From Bacteroidaceae bacterium (GTDB lineage: Bacteria; Bacteroidota; Bacteroidia; Bacteroidales; Bacteroidaceae), in assembly GCA_016292545.1 (NCBI GenBank), contig JAEDIG010000004.1, positions 1-51,190 of the forward strand: a stretch of DNA of 51,190 nt, read 5' to 3'. The position numbers were made by a program, and so were the translations under genes. Below are positions 1 through 8,387 of the stretch, one piece after another (within the stretch, counting starts at the first letter, position 1; each line of letters starts with the position of its first letter). The notes under the pieces are model-generated. The model saw only the letters and a list, made by a program, of their open reading frames with translations, ran no database searches and had not been told where the DNA came from.

Positions 1-120
1 ATCATCGTCGCAAGAGGGTAGGGTAGTGGGGGTGTGTTCCGGCATGTTGCCGGCAGACAGATTGGCAGGCATGAGCACTGTCCAAACGGCCAAAAGGCCA
101 GTGATTGATGAAAGTAACAT
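1..120 (-). CDS. Start of an exported protein, cut by the window edge
   Basis: Only the first 40 codons are present; the gene continues beyond the left edge. It starts with an ATG at 118-120 and encodes a hydrophobic stretch (MLLSSITGLLAVWTVLMPAN) that looks like a signal peptide, followed by a Thr/Pro-rich and Asp-rich segment. It lies 46 bases downstream of the preceding minus-strand gene, so it is probably the fourth gene of the sigma-factor operon. Too little is visible to assign a family. Confidence 0.55.
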   Translation of the reverse strand, partial: MLLSSITGLLAVWTVLMPANLSAGNMPEHTPTTLPSCDDD

Positions 121-166
121 ACTGTGTGTGTGTGAAAAAAAATTGTTTTTATATAATTGTTTTCTA

Positions 167-673
167 TCAGGAGCGGGGAGCTGTCATCTGCTGTTTGCCC
201 TTGAACACCCTGCGCATTTCCTCCAGTGTGGCACTGCCCTCCATATAGACAAGCGTGATGTAGAAAACGCTGTTTGCAGGAACACACTGATAGCACAGAT
301 AGCTATGTCGGGCCGACGATTTTCCCTGGGGTGGAAGGGTCATCATGGCATAATAGAGCCAGCTGTCGCGCGCGTCGCCCTTGCGCTCCATCTCCAGGTC
401 TTCTGCCCGTTGCATATCGGCCGCCACACGTTCCTCAATCTTCCGCCGCTCCTCCTCCGAAGCCTTGAACTTGAGGCTACGGAAATAGCGCAGCTTATAA
501 GGAGCCAGCTGGCCACCCTTGATGATGTTCACCACCATGTTGTTCTTTTCCACCACATCGCCCTCGAAAATGTCATTCACGCGCAGTCCCTTCTGTGCGC
601 CCGCTTCCACAAAGGCAAGCACCATTGCCAACAACAGCAGCTGTAGTCGTTTCATATCCATCGTCGTTTTCAT
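167..673 (-). CDS. Small exported protein of the ECF sigma operon
   Basis: A protein of up to 168 residues with an N-terminal signal peptide (core LLLLAMVLAFVEAGA). The annotated start is the first ATG; the ATG at 653-655 (MKRLQLLL) gives a more compact signal peptide and may be the true start. The mature part is charged, with an Arg/Glu-rich helical stretch in the middle (EEERRKIEERVAADMQRAE). I do not recognise an enzyme fold. It follows the anti-sigma-like gene by 24 bases, and similar small exported proteins often follow ECF sigma factors in Bacteroidales. I infer a periplasmic role linked to that sigma factor, which is unproven. Confidence 0.75.
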   Translation of the reverse strand: MKTTMDMKRLQLLLLAMVLAFVEAGAQKGLRVNDIFEGDVVEKNNMVVNIIKGGQLAPYKLRYFRSLKFKASEEERRKIEERVAADMQRAEDLEMERKGDARDSWLYYAMMTLPPQGKSSARHSYLCYQCVPANSVFYITLVYMEGSATLEEMRRVFKGKQQMTAPRS

Positions 674-697
674 TTAACTATTCCATTCCTGGCAGAT

Positions 698-1156
698 TCA
701 TTCATCGAAGAGGTTCATCAGCTCGGCCTCCACCTCCGGACGGTCGAGCACCTCGCCCATGGTCTGCCTCATCATGTCCATCGCCAAGGGCGCATTCTCC
801 ACCCTGTTGCCATATATATAGATGACAGCCACATCGCCCGACCCGCCGCGCCACAGCGCGAGCGACACCATGCACACGCCTGCCAACACAGCCGCTGCAG
901 CCATCCAGCGAGCTGCCTTGTGCCACGGCCTGCGCCTGTGTCCATGGTCCTTCAGGCGGTCAAACAGTTCGCTCTCGTCCTCCAGGAGCCATTCCTCGCG
1001 CCCTTCCATACGTTGGCCGCCGGTCTGGAGCATGGCCATCAGCCCCCGTTCCTCCCCAGTCGGGGAAGGGATGGAGCGGAGCTGCTCCAGTAGCATCTGT
1101 TCCTCCCGATGGGAGGCGGTGCCATCCATGTATTTTTCTGTCAGATTACGCTTCAT
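698..1156 (-). CDS. Membrane anti-sigma-like protein
   Basis: A 152-residue protein with a cytoplasmic N-terminal half, one transmembrane helix at about residues 85-105 (MAAAAVLAGVCMVSLALW), and a short outer part. The N-terminus (KYMDGTASHREEQMLLEQLR) resembles the short zinc-finger-like or RsiW-like segment of anti-sigma proteins but lacks the HxxxCxxC motif. The gene starts 15 bases after the sigma factor stop, which is the usual sigma/anti-sigma arrangement. There is no FecR domain, so this is probably not a TonB-transducer-type anti-sigma factor. Binding to the sigma factor is inferred from position and topology. Confidence 0.8.
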   Translation of the reverse strand: MKRNLTEKYMDGTASHREEQMLLEQLRSIPSPTGEERGLMAMLQTGGQRMEGREEWLLEDESELFDRLKDHGHRRRPWHKAARWMAAAAVLAGVCMVSLALWRGGSGDVAVIYIYGNRVENAPLAMDMMRQTMGEVLDRPEVEAELMNLFDE

Positions 1157-1171
1157 ATATATATATTATGG

Positions 1172-1663
1172 TTAGGATATTTGTTTCAAACGTGCCAGGA
1201 TACGCGCTCTCGCAGCCGAAAGCATGCTGCTGACCGTGCGGGGCTTGGCACCCGCAACGATGGCTATCTCCTGTATCTCCATTCCCTGCCGCCACAAGTG
1301 GAATATGCGGCGGTAGGAGGGGGGCAGGCTGTCGACGGCCTCTCTGAGCAGGCGGTTGTTCTCTGCTTCCTCCACGCCATCGCAACGCATGGAGGACTCC
1401 AACGACGTCAGGGCTTCGAGCGGCAACATCTGCCGTCCCTGATGCTTGCGCCAAAGGCTGATGCAGACATTCTTGGTAATCCTCACAGCCAGCAGGCAGA
1501 AGTCGCGCGGCTGTGCGATGCGCTCGCGCATGAGCCACAGACGCAACAGCGATTCCTGCACTGCATCCTCGGCCTCCGCCTCGTCATGCAGGAAATCCCG
1601 GGCCATACGCAACAACTCCGCACGCTGCCGGGCCGCCATTTCTATGTACGTTTCTGTTGTCAT
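1172..1663 (-). CDS. ECF-type RNA polymerase sigma factor
   Basis: A 163-residue sigma-70 family protein of the extracytoplasmic-function type. Region 2 is at about residues 10-75 (the segment DEAEAEDAVQESLLRLW is the typical core-binding helix). Region 4 is at about 105-160 (LPPSYRRIFHLWRQGMEIQE, then a helix-turn-helix ending in SAARARILARLK). The start is the ATG at 1661-1663; the open frame runs further upstream, but that part translates the repeat region and has no sigma homology. It heads an operon with an anti-sigma-like protein and two exported proteins. No TonB receptor or polysaccharide utilisation genes adjoin it, so its signal cannot be read from context. Confidence 0.95.
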   Translation of the reverse strand: MTTETYIEMAARQRAELLRMARDFLHDEAEAEDAVQESLLRLWLMRERIAQPRDFCLLAVRITKNVCISLWRKHQGRQMLPLEALTSLESSMRCDGVEEAENNRLLREAVDSLPPSYRRIFHLWRQGMEIQEIAIVAGAKPRTVSSMLSAARARILARLKQIS

Positions 1664-1954
1664 CTCTGTATATATAACGCGCCAGTGGCCGATTGTTATG
1701 CGCTCCGACTGATTTTTTTTGATATTATGTATATGGAAACAGAAGGGGCAGCAAGCCACTGATAGTACTGCTTTTGGCTTCGCCTTCCTCCTTGGCTTTG
1801 CCTTCCTCTCTCGCGACTCGGGATAGCCCGAACAAGTTCGGCTTTCCACTCGCTGCTCCATCGGTTCGCGCCTCGGCCATTCAAGCGGGGCTTGATGGCT
1901 CTCGGCTTGGCGTCGGTTGCCCCTGTAGGGCGATGGTTGCATGTGTGCGTGATA

Positions 1955-2002
1955 ACCCAGGGTGCCATTCCGCTTCGCTCCATTCTGCCCTGGGCTAGTG
2001 GC
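1955..2002 (+). repeat. 48-base direct repeat, copy 1
   Basis: This is an exact match to 2245-2292. The unit is itself an interrupted palindrome: CCCAGGG near the left end pairs with CCCTGGG near the right end, with a loop containing GCTTCGCTCC. It is preceded in both copies by GCCCCTGTAGGGCGATGG. Confidence 0.9.
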
Positions 2003-2244
2003 TCGCTGCCCCTCCAGGGCGTTTTCCAGTTCTGCCTTCCCCCGACAGGGGCTGTTTTGTATTTTTCGCCCTGAAAGGGCAAAAGCCATCAGCCCAGGGC
2101 AACGCCCTGGGTAATCAAGCCCCCACAGAAACCGTCGCCCTACAGGGGCAAAAGCCTCCCACACTTTGCGCGACAACATTTATGCCTCCTTAGTGGTAGT
2201 CTTCTTTTGCCCCTGTAGGGCGATGGGTAGTTAACCATATTGAT

Positions 2245-2292
2245 ACCCAGGGTGCCATTCCGCTTCGCTCCATTCTGCCCTGGGCTAGTGGC
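2245..2292 (+). repeat. 48-base direct repeat, copy 2
   Basis: Second exact copy of the unit at 1955-2002, with the same upstream GCCCCTGTAGGGCGATGG block (from 2209). Homology drops off on the right, where the two copies continue into different CCCCTCCAGGGCG and CCCCTTCAGGGCG palindromes. Confidence 0.9.
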
Positions 2293-2356
2293 AGGTTGCC
2301 CCTTCAGGGCGTAGCTTCTTCCCCCTAAACAGGGGGACCGAGGGGGTCTTAGGGGG

Positions 2357-4723
2357 TCATTCCTTATATCCCGGGAAGTTGGAGAAGGCCTGTCCCTCCA
2401 CTTCGTAGTAGGGCATAAACTCTATGTCGTCACACCCTGCCACTGTGAAATGGAGCGGTTTGCCCTCCACGGGCTGCAAGCGGGCGACCACATCCTTGGC
2501 ACTGCATGGCACAAAAGGCTCCGTATTGTCCTTGGTACATACGGCTGCCATCAGCACAGGGCCATACTCCAACGCATAGTGGCCATGCTCGAACCCCTTC
2601 TCCATGCCTGCATAGCGGGTGGTGCGGAACGCAGCAGGCAGCGTGAATGTGAGTTCGTCGCCCTCGTTCCACACACGGTTCAGCCTGACATAGGTGCCGG
2701 GGTTGCCCTTGGCAATACGTTCGCCGTTCAATTTCACCGTCAAAGGAGCGGTTGCCCATTCAGGCACTCGAATCTGCAGACAGGCTTCCAGAGGCGCATC
2801 GCACGAAATGGCAACAGACACATCGTTGCCATAAGGGAACTCGGTCTGCATACGCAGTTCCAGACGGTGCCCGTCCACCTGATGCGTGAGCGTAGATGCC
2901 TCGAACAGGTTCACCTGCACGCCATCCGGAGCCAGCGAATAGATATACTCCGGAAGAGAGCCGTAGATGCGTGTTCCCTGGCCCTCGCAACAGGTGTTGG
3001 TGGCTATCTCAGCATTGGGCTCAAAGCCCTGCTTCCGGCCGTGCATTCTTGCAAAATAAGCAATGCCACGGTCGGCCACCTGATTGGGTATGACAACATT
3101 GTAGAGCGACTTCTCTATCTCGGACATGTACTTCTCCTCATAGGGGTAGATGTTGTGGAAACGCTGGTTGAGCTTCACCCAGAAGGCATTGCCACACAGT
3201 TCCCCCGTATTGGCCTTCAGATAAAGTGATTTTGGGGGATAGGGGAAATATCCCTCATTGATGGCCAGGGAACCGCCTATGTGCTCCCAGTTGTCATGGA
3301 AAAGGTCCCAGAAGCCCTTCACGGCCTCCAGATAACGCTCATCACCCGTGGCACGATACAAGTCCATGTAGGGTTCTATCGCGGTGACCAGATAGTTGTG
3401 CGGACGGTCGTAGGGATATTTCCATATTGCATCCGTGTTGCGTGCCGCCAGCCACTCCATCCAGTAATTCTGCTGGAAATAGCGCTGCATGACGGCTATC
3501 TCCTCCGGCTTGCCCACGGGCGAAAAATAGGTACGCGTGAGCGGAATCGCCCCCTGCACGCCCTGCCCCGGACGCCTCAGCATCTCGGGCAGGAAAGGAG
3601 ACGCCTCAAACCAGTCATAGAATCCGCGCAGCAAACCAAAAGCCTTCGGGTTGCCTGCATAGCCGGCCTCTATCAGCCCATGGGAAATCCACGACCGTAC
3701 GTACGCTCCATTTTCAAAGTCAAAGATGGCACGCTTGGGATAAGCCATCAGATAGCCGTCCGGCTCCTTGCACTGGTCAATAACATCAATCACACTGTCC
3801 ATGCGGGCACGCAAGGCTTCGTTCTGCATCCAGCGGAGTGTTCCCCCTGCACCCATCAGAAAACGTCCGGCTGTGGAGCCCGGCAGCTGGTGGGTCCAGA
3901 AATAGCTATGGCGCTCGCTGCGCGGGGGTAGCGGAAGTCCCGCCTTCTGGCGGAAGTTATACACCAGCTCGTCCAGCGAAAAGCTGTTCATCAGATAGCG
4001 GATGTTGTTCTCCATCACCCGCCTGAAGAGTCCGTTCCCCAAAGCCACACCCTTGACAGGAGTTTCCACGACATTGGGCACAGGATGCCAGTCGGCAGGG
4101 AAAATCACATTCTCCGGATGGTCGGTCACCACATATTCTCCCATGGGGCGTTCAGGCCGGGTGAGTGCCTGAGGATTGTTGCCGGGAGCAGGATGCGATT
4201 CAGACACAGGGCAGCCTTCTGCAATGTCCCTGCCGTGACGGACCACCATCATCTTCTGCAAGGCCAGCCTGGAGTCGCGCAGCTTGGTGGCAGTGAGGCG
4301 GACATAGCGCCCCGTGGCCTGCTTCCGTACGGAAAACGTCTCATTCTCCTGATTGCAGTAGTCATCCATTTTCACACAGTAGTCGGCATACATGGCGGCT
4401 GTAGCGAACGTGGAATCGTTGCTCACCTCAATCCTGAAATGCAGGGGGAAGCCGAAAGACAGGAAGCTGCCCTCCAGATTGTCGGGCAACAGCTTCACCT
4501 CGTCGAAAGTCTGCTCGCTGCCCAGGTCTATCTGCACCCACCGCATCTGGCCATTGTCTGTGGCCGGCGACTGGTAATGCGCAAAATAGATGCGGGCGGC
4601 ACGCTCCACACCCAGCCGGGCGGCGGCCACCTCTGCATCATTATTGTATTTGAACTGGGCCCTTGCTCCTGTTGCCAGCGTCCAGGCACAGGCCGCAACC
4701 GCCAGTTTGCATAATCCATTCAT
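2357..4723 (-). CDS. GH127-type beta-L-arabinofuranosidase with N-terminal discoidin domain
   Basis: A 788-residue exported protein: signal peptide to about residue 22, an F5/8-type C (discoidin, carbohydrate-binding) domain at about 40-165, then an (alpha/alpha) barrel typical of the former DUF1680 family (about 220-620) and beta-rich C-terminal domains. The zinc-thiolate active site known from Bifidobacterium HypBA1 is visible: Glu508-x-Cys510 (GELCGN) and Cys578-Cys579 (NTCCEGQG), where the first Cys of the pair is the nucleophile in the characterised enzyme. It should remove beta-linked arabinofuranose or a related sugar from plant glycans in the periplasm. Sister families (GH146 and others) share this motif, so the exact substrate is uncertain. 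It lies 37 bases downstream of the GH97 gene and is probably co-transcribed with it. Confidence 0.9.
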   Translation of the reverse strand: MNGLCKLAVAACAWTLATGARAQFKYNNDAEVAAARLGVERAARIYFAHYQSPATDNGQMRWVQIDLGSEQTFDEVKLLPDNLEGSFLSFGFPLHFRIEVSNDSTFATAAMYADYCVKMDDYCNQENETFSVRKQATGRYVRLTATKLRDSRLALQKMMVVRHGRDIAEGCPVSESHPAPGNNPQALTRPERPMGEYVVTDHPENVIFPADWHPVPNVVETPVKGVALGNGLFRRVMENNIRYLMNSFSLDELVYNFRQKAGLPLPPRSERHSYFWTHQLPGSTAGRFLMGAGGTLRWMQNEALRARMDSVIDVIDQCKEPDGYLMAYPKRAIFDFENGAYVRSWISHGLIEAGYAGNPKAFGLLRGFYDWFEASPFLPEMLRRPGQGVQGAIPLTRTYFSPVGKPEEIAVMQRYFQQNYWMEWLAARNTDAIWKYPYDRPHNYLVTAIEPYMDLYRATGDERYLEAVKGFWDLFHDNWEHIGGSLAINEGYFPYPPKSLYLKANTGELCGNAFWVKLNQRFHNIYPYEEKYMSEIEKSLYNVVIPNQVADRGIAYFARMHGRKQGFEPNAEIATNTCCEGQGTRIYGSLPEYIYSLAPDGVQVNLFEASTLTHQVDGHRLELRMQTEFPYGNDVSVAISCDAPLEACLQIRVPEWATAPLTVKLNGERIAKGNPGTYVRLNRVWNEGDELTFTLPAAFRTTRYAGMEKGFEHGHYALEYGPVLMAAVCTKDNTEPFVPCSAKDVVARLQPVEGKPLHFTVAGCDDIEFMPYYEVEGQAFSNFPGYKE

Positions 4724-4760
4724 AATCTATACCATAATATATATATATAGGGAGAGCGCC

Positions 4761-6749
4761 CTACCGCTTATATATCCTTGCCACATAGCCACCGCCGGGA
4801 GCCAACCTCACCGTGAGTTTGCGAATGTCGGGAACAGGCTGCACCTCCCGCTTATAGTCGCAGGCAGCACGGTCGGCATTGATGCCATCGCGGAAGAGTT
4901 CCATCCAATAGTCGCCCTCACCAAGGAAGGAAAGGTCGAGCGTGAGCTCACGGGCATCCCAGTTGGTGAGGACACCCAAATACCAATCATCACCGCTGCG
5001 ACGCGCCAAGGCGATGTATTTGGCTACCTCGCCCATCAGAGGGCGTGTTTCCTCCCATACGGTGGGGACCTTGGCTATGAAGCGCGTGCATTCCTTCTCG
5101 CGCATATAGTTGGTGGGCGCATCGCACAGCATGTTGAACGGAGAGTCGAAGATGACATAGGTGGCCAGCTGGCGGCAACGGGTGCCCTGGCTCATCGGCT
5201 CGGTGTTGACAGGACGGTAGTTGCCCTTTACGGCATTGCGCATGGCACCCTGCGTGTAGTCCATCGGGCCTGCCACCATGCGGATGAAGGGCAGTGTCAC
5301 GTCGTGGGTCACCATGTCAACATTCTCCTTCGACCACTTCATCTGTTCCAGGCCGAATACGCCCTCATAGTTGAGCACATTGGGATAGGTGCGCTGCAGG
5401 CCAGTGGGCTTGTACACTCCGTGGTAGTCGAGAATCATGTGGTGGCGGGCACACAGCTCGGCAGCCTCATAGGTGAAGCGGACCATCTCCTGGTCGTCTC
5501 TGTCCAGGAAATCCACCTTGAAGCCCTTCACGCCCATGTCGGCGTAATGCTTCACTACCTTCTCCATGTCCCTGGCAAAGGCCCAATAGCCTGCCCACAG
5601 GATAATGCCCACATTCTTCTGCTTGCCGTAGTCTACTATCTCCTGCAGGTTGATTTCGGGAATCACCTGCAGCATGTCGGCCTTCAGGTTCACTGCCCAG
5701 CCTTCATCGAGGATTACATAGCCGATGCCATGTGCTGCGGCAAAGTCGATGTAATATTTATAGGTGGCGTTGTTGATGCCTGCACGGAAATCCACACCGC
5801 TCAGGTTCCAGTCGTTCCACCAGTCCCAGGCCACCTTGCCCGGCTTGATCCAGCTGATGTCCTCCACACGCGAAGGAGCCGCCAGCCGATACACCATGTC
5901 CGCATTGGCCAGCTCCACATCGTTTGCAGAAAGGGCAAACACGCGCCATGGGAACGCCCTAGTGCCGGCAACCTTGGCAATGTAGTTTTCCCGTTCCTTC
6001 ACCAGCATCTGCAGACGGTTGTGGCCGCCCTGCTCCGTCACCTTGGGGTAGGGGGCATGGATAGCCTGCAGGAGGGGCTGGTCGGTGGCGTTGTTGAGGA
6101 ACATGCCCGGATAGTCCTCCAGGTCGGCCTCTGTGATGACCATCTTCCTGCCGCCCTCCAGGTCCACCAGCAAGGGCAGGATGTTGAGCCGCTTGCTGTC
6201 AATCCTGGTAATAGGCTCATTCACATAGGTGGTCTCGAAGGAGTTGAAGAACTGTCCCTCAAGCGTTGCCGCCTTGCTGTTTGCAAAGTTTGCAAACGTC
6301 ATGTAGTCCTTTGCAAAAAGGTAGGAGGCCTCCTCCTTTGCAATGCAGATGGAGTCCTTCATCCTTGTGGTGAAACGATAGGCCACGCCGTCGTCGTAGG
6401 CACGGAGCACCAGGCCATAGTTTCCCTTGAAGTCGAGGCGCAGCTCATTGTAATGGTCCTCTACTTCGCTCTTCTTATAGAATGGAGAGGGAATCGTTTG
6501 GTTGACCGACTGCCGCTTGGCCTTTGCCACCTTGGGGTTCGCACCCAGCACCGTCCCGTCTGCCAAGGTCAGCGAAAGGGTGGAGTTCATCACTGTGGTT
6601 CCCTCCTGCGAGAGGGAGAAACCGATCTTCTCGTCCATCGTCACCTCCACCTGTACCTTCTGGTCGGGGGATTGCAGCTGGAAACGCTTCTGCGCCATCA
6701 AGGGCAGGACACACAGCCCGCAAAGGGCTGCTGTAATCATCTTCTTCAT
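4761..6749 (-). CDS. GH97 family glycoside hydrolase, probably alpha-galactosidase type
   Basis: A 662-residue exported enzyme: signal peptide at 1-19, N-terminal beta-sandwich to about 290, (beta/alpha)8 barrel to about 570, and a C-terminal beta domain. Bacteroidetes GH97 enzymes are either inverting alpha-glucosidases (SusB) or retaining alpha-galactosidases. Here Asp413 in FKVDFLDRDDQ sits at the place of the nucleophile of the retaining enzyme (Asp415 in BT1871), and Glu468 in VFGLEQMKW is 55 residues later, the same spacing as its acid/base (Glu470). This supports a retaining alpha-galactosidase-like enzyme. It starts 54 bases after the YifB gene and precedes the GH127 gene, so the two hydrolases may act on the same arabinose- and galactose-containing plant polymer. 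Confidence 0.9.
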   Translation of the reverse strand: MKKMITAALCGLCVLPLMAQKRFQLQSPDQKVQVEVTMDEKIGFSLSQEGTTVMNSTLSLTLADGTVLGANPKVAKAKRQSVNQTIPSPFYKKSEVEDHYNELRLDFKGNYGLVLRAYDDGVAYRFTTRMKDSICIAKEEASYLFAKDYMTFANFANSKAATLEGQFFNSFETTYVNEPITRIDSKRLNILPLLVDLEGGRKMVITEADLEDYPGMFLNNATDQPLLQAIHAPYPKVTEQGGHNRLQMLVKERENYIAKVAGTRAFPWRVFALSANDVELANADMVYRLAAPSRVEDISWIKPGKVAWDWWNDWNLSGVDFRAGINNATYKYYIDFAAAHGIGYVILDEGWAVNLKADMLQVIPEINLQEIVDYGKQKNVGIILWAGYWAFARDMEKVVKHYADMGVKGFKVDFLDRDDQEMVRFTYEAAELCARHHMILDYHGVYKPTGLQRTYPNVLNYEGVFGLEQMKWSKENVDMVTHDVTLPFIRMVAGPMDYTQGAMRNAVKGNYRPVNTEPMSQGTRCRQLATYVIFDSPFNMLCDAPTNYMREKECTRFIAKVPTVWEETRPLMGEVAKYIALARRSGDDWYLGVLTNWDARELTLDLSFLGEGDYWMELFRDGINADRAACDYKREVQPVPDIRKLTVRLAPGGGYVARIYKR

Positions 6750-6803
6750 ATGCTTATGATTTTTTTAATGTTAATGTTACATATTGATTCACCCGGAGCA
6801 CGG

Positions 6804-8351
6804 TCAGAACCTTCTTTCCGCCCAGTCGCTACGGTCCAGATTGCGGTAGCCCACCGCCTCAGCTATGTGGCTGAGCTGCACCTTCGGACTGCCATCAAGG
6901 TCGGCAATGGTGCGGGCCACCTTGAGGATGCGGCTATAGGCGCGGGCCGAAAGGGAAAGTCGCTCCATCGCTTTTCGCAACATGTCCAGCGAGGCCGCAT
7001 CCGGCTCGGCATACTGGTGTATCATGCGCTCCGTCATCTGGGCATTGCAGTGGATATGCTTATATTCCTTATAGCGCTGCTCCTGTATTCCGCGGGCGGC
7101 TATCACACGCTCGCGTATGGCGGCACTGGACTCTCCACGCTTCTGCTCCGAGATGGTGGAGAAGGGTAGGGGAGTTATTTGAATCTGCAGATCGATGCGA
7201 TCCATCAAAGGGCCCGATATACGGCTGATGTAACGGGAAATCTGTCCTGGTGTGCACAGGCAATTGTGCGTAGGGTCGCCAAAATACCCACAAGGACACG
7301 GGTTCATCGAGGCCACGAACATAAAGGAGCAAGGATAGTTGATGCTATACTTGACACGGTTGATGGTGATGGCACGGTCCTCAAGCGGCTGGCGTAGCAC
7401 CTCCAAAGCCGAGCGCTGGAACTCGGGCAGCTCGTCGCAGAACAACACGCCGTTGTGGGCAAGGGATATTTCTCCTGGCTGTGGGTTGGTGCCTCCGCCC
7501 ACAAGTGCCACCTGAGAAATGGTGTGATGAGGACTGCGGAACGGACGCTGGGCAATCAGTGCCACATCGGCTGGAAGGCGTCCGGCAATGGAATGAATCT
7601 GGGTGGTTTCCAGGCTCTCTCTCAGCGACAAGGGCGGCAATATGCTGGGCAGACGCTTGGCCAGCATGCTCTTTCCGCTGCCGGGAGGACCAATCATAAT
7701 GAGATTGTGGCCACCGGCTGCTGCTATCTCCAGGGCACGCTTGGCCTGCTCCTGTCCCTTCACATCGGCATAGTCGAGTTCAAAATTGGTCTGGCGGGCA
7801 TAAAAATCGGCACGTGTGTCAATCTCTGTCGGCTCCACCAGCGTGTGCCCATTGATATGGTTGATTACCTGCCCTATATGACTGACACCAAACACCTTGA
7901 GATTGTTCACCACAGCGGCCTCGCGCACATTCTTCTCTGGCACGAAGAGGCCTTCATACCCCATCTTGCGGGCCTGTATGGCAATGGGCAGGGCACCACG
8001 CACCGGCACGATAGACCCGTCGAGGCTCAATTCCCCAACCATCATAAAACGCTCAAGGGCAGTGGCATCCACCTTCTGCTGGGTGGCCATAATGCCAATG
8101 GCCATGGGCAAGTCGAAGGCCGAACCTTCCTTGCGAATATCGGCGGGGGCCAGATTGATGGTGATTTGCTGGGTGGGAACACTGTAGCCGCTGTTCTCCA
8201 GGGCGGCCATGATGCGTTCATGACTCTCCTTTACGGCATTGTCGGGCAACCCCACCATCACAAAGCGCACACCACGAGATGAATTTACCTCAATGGTCAC
8301 CGGTATGGTTTGCATGCCTTGCACAGAGGCGCTGAACACTTTAACGAGCAT
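6804..8351 (-). CDS. YifB/ComM family Mg-chelatase-like AAA+ ATPase
   Basis: A 515-residue cytoplasmic protein with the family layout: an N-terminal Lon-protease-like fold domain (about 1-165), an AAA+ module with Walker A GPPGSGKS (221-228) and Walker B VLFCDE (302-307), a four-cysteine segment (Cys352, Cys354, Cys364, Cys366) that may bind zinc, and the C-terminal Mg-chelatase lid ending in an arginine-containing helix. In Vibrio, ComM is a hexameric helicase promoting branch migration during natural transformation; whether that holds in Bacteroidota is not known. The length is normal for the family. It is 36 bases downstream of the thioredoxin-like gene. Confidence 0.95.
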   Translation of the reverse strand: MLVKVFSASVQGMQTIPVTIEVNSSRGVRFVMVGLPDNAVKESHERIMAALENSGYSVPTQQITINLAPADIRKEGSAFDLPMAIGIMATQQKVDATALERFMMVGELSLDGSIVPVRGALPIAIQARKMGYEGLFVPEKNVREAAVVNNLKVFGVSHIGQVINHINGHTLVEPTEIDTRADFYARQTNFELDYADVKGQEQAKRALEIAAAGGHNLIMIGPPGSGKSMLAKRLPSILPPLSLRESLETTQIHSIAGRLPADVALIAQRPFRSPHHTISQVALVGGGTNPQPGEISLAHNGVLFCDELPEFQRSALEVLRQPLEDRAITINRVKYSINYPCSFMFVASMNPCPCGYFGDPTHNCLCTPGQISRYISRISGPLMDRIDLQIQITPLPFSTISEQKRGESSAAIRERVIAARGIQEQRYKEYKHIHCNAQMTERMIHQYAEPDAASLDMLRKAMERLSLSARAYSRILKVARTIADLDGSPKVQLSHIAEAVGYRNLDRSDWAERRF

Positions 8352-8387
8352 AGTATGTAGGATTTTTTAAAAGGTTTACAATTTGCC

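Larger units (their letters stand above)
1764..2356. repeat. REP-like palindromic repeat cluster
   Basis: There is no credible gene in the roughly 690 bases between the sigma factor and the GH127 gene. The space is filled with imperfect and perfect palindromes: GCCCTGAAAGGGCAAAAG (2068-2085), a perfect 18-base inverted pair (2137-2154 and 2204-2221, sequence GCCCTACAGGGGCAAAAG on the plus strand), AGCCCAGGGC...GCCCTGGGT (2091-2112), and a final CCCCCT-AAAC-AGGGGG hairpin (2321-2336). A 48-base unit is present twice, 290 bases apart. Similar short GC-rich palindromes are dispersed in Bacteroidota genomes. A related copy is present in this window at 28238-28290. The last hairpin may also end transcription of the GH127 gene. 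Confidence 0.75.

Noticed and set aside
1664..2179. N-terminal extension of the sigma factor
   Set aside because: It translates the palindromic repeats, has no sigma homology, and the ATG at 1661-1663 gives a normal-length protein.
1764..2356. Repeat cluster considered as a CRISPR array
   Set aside because: The units are palindromic and irregularly spaced with no constant spacer length, and no cas genes are present.
4590..7169. Very long plus-strand open frame (about 860 codons)
   Set aside because: It lies opposite the GH97 gene and its neighbours, has no domain, and is rich in His and Leu as expected for the reverse of GC-rich codons.
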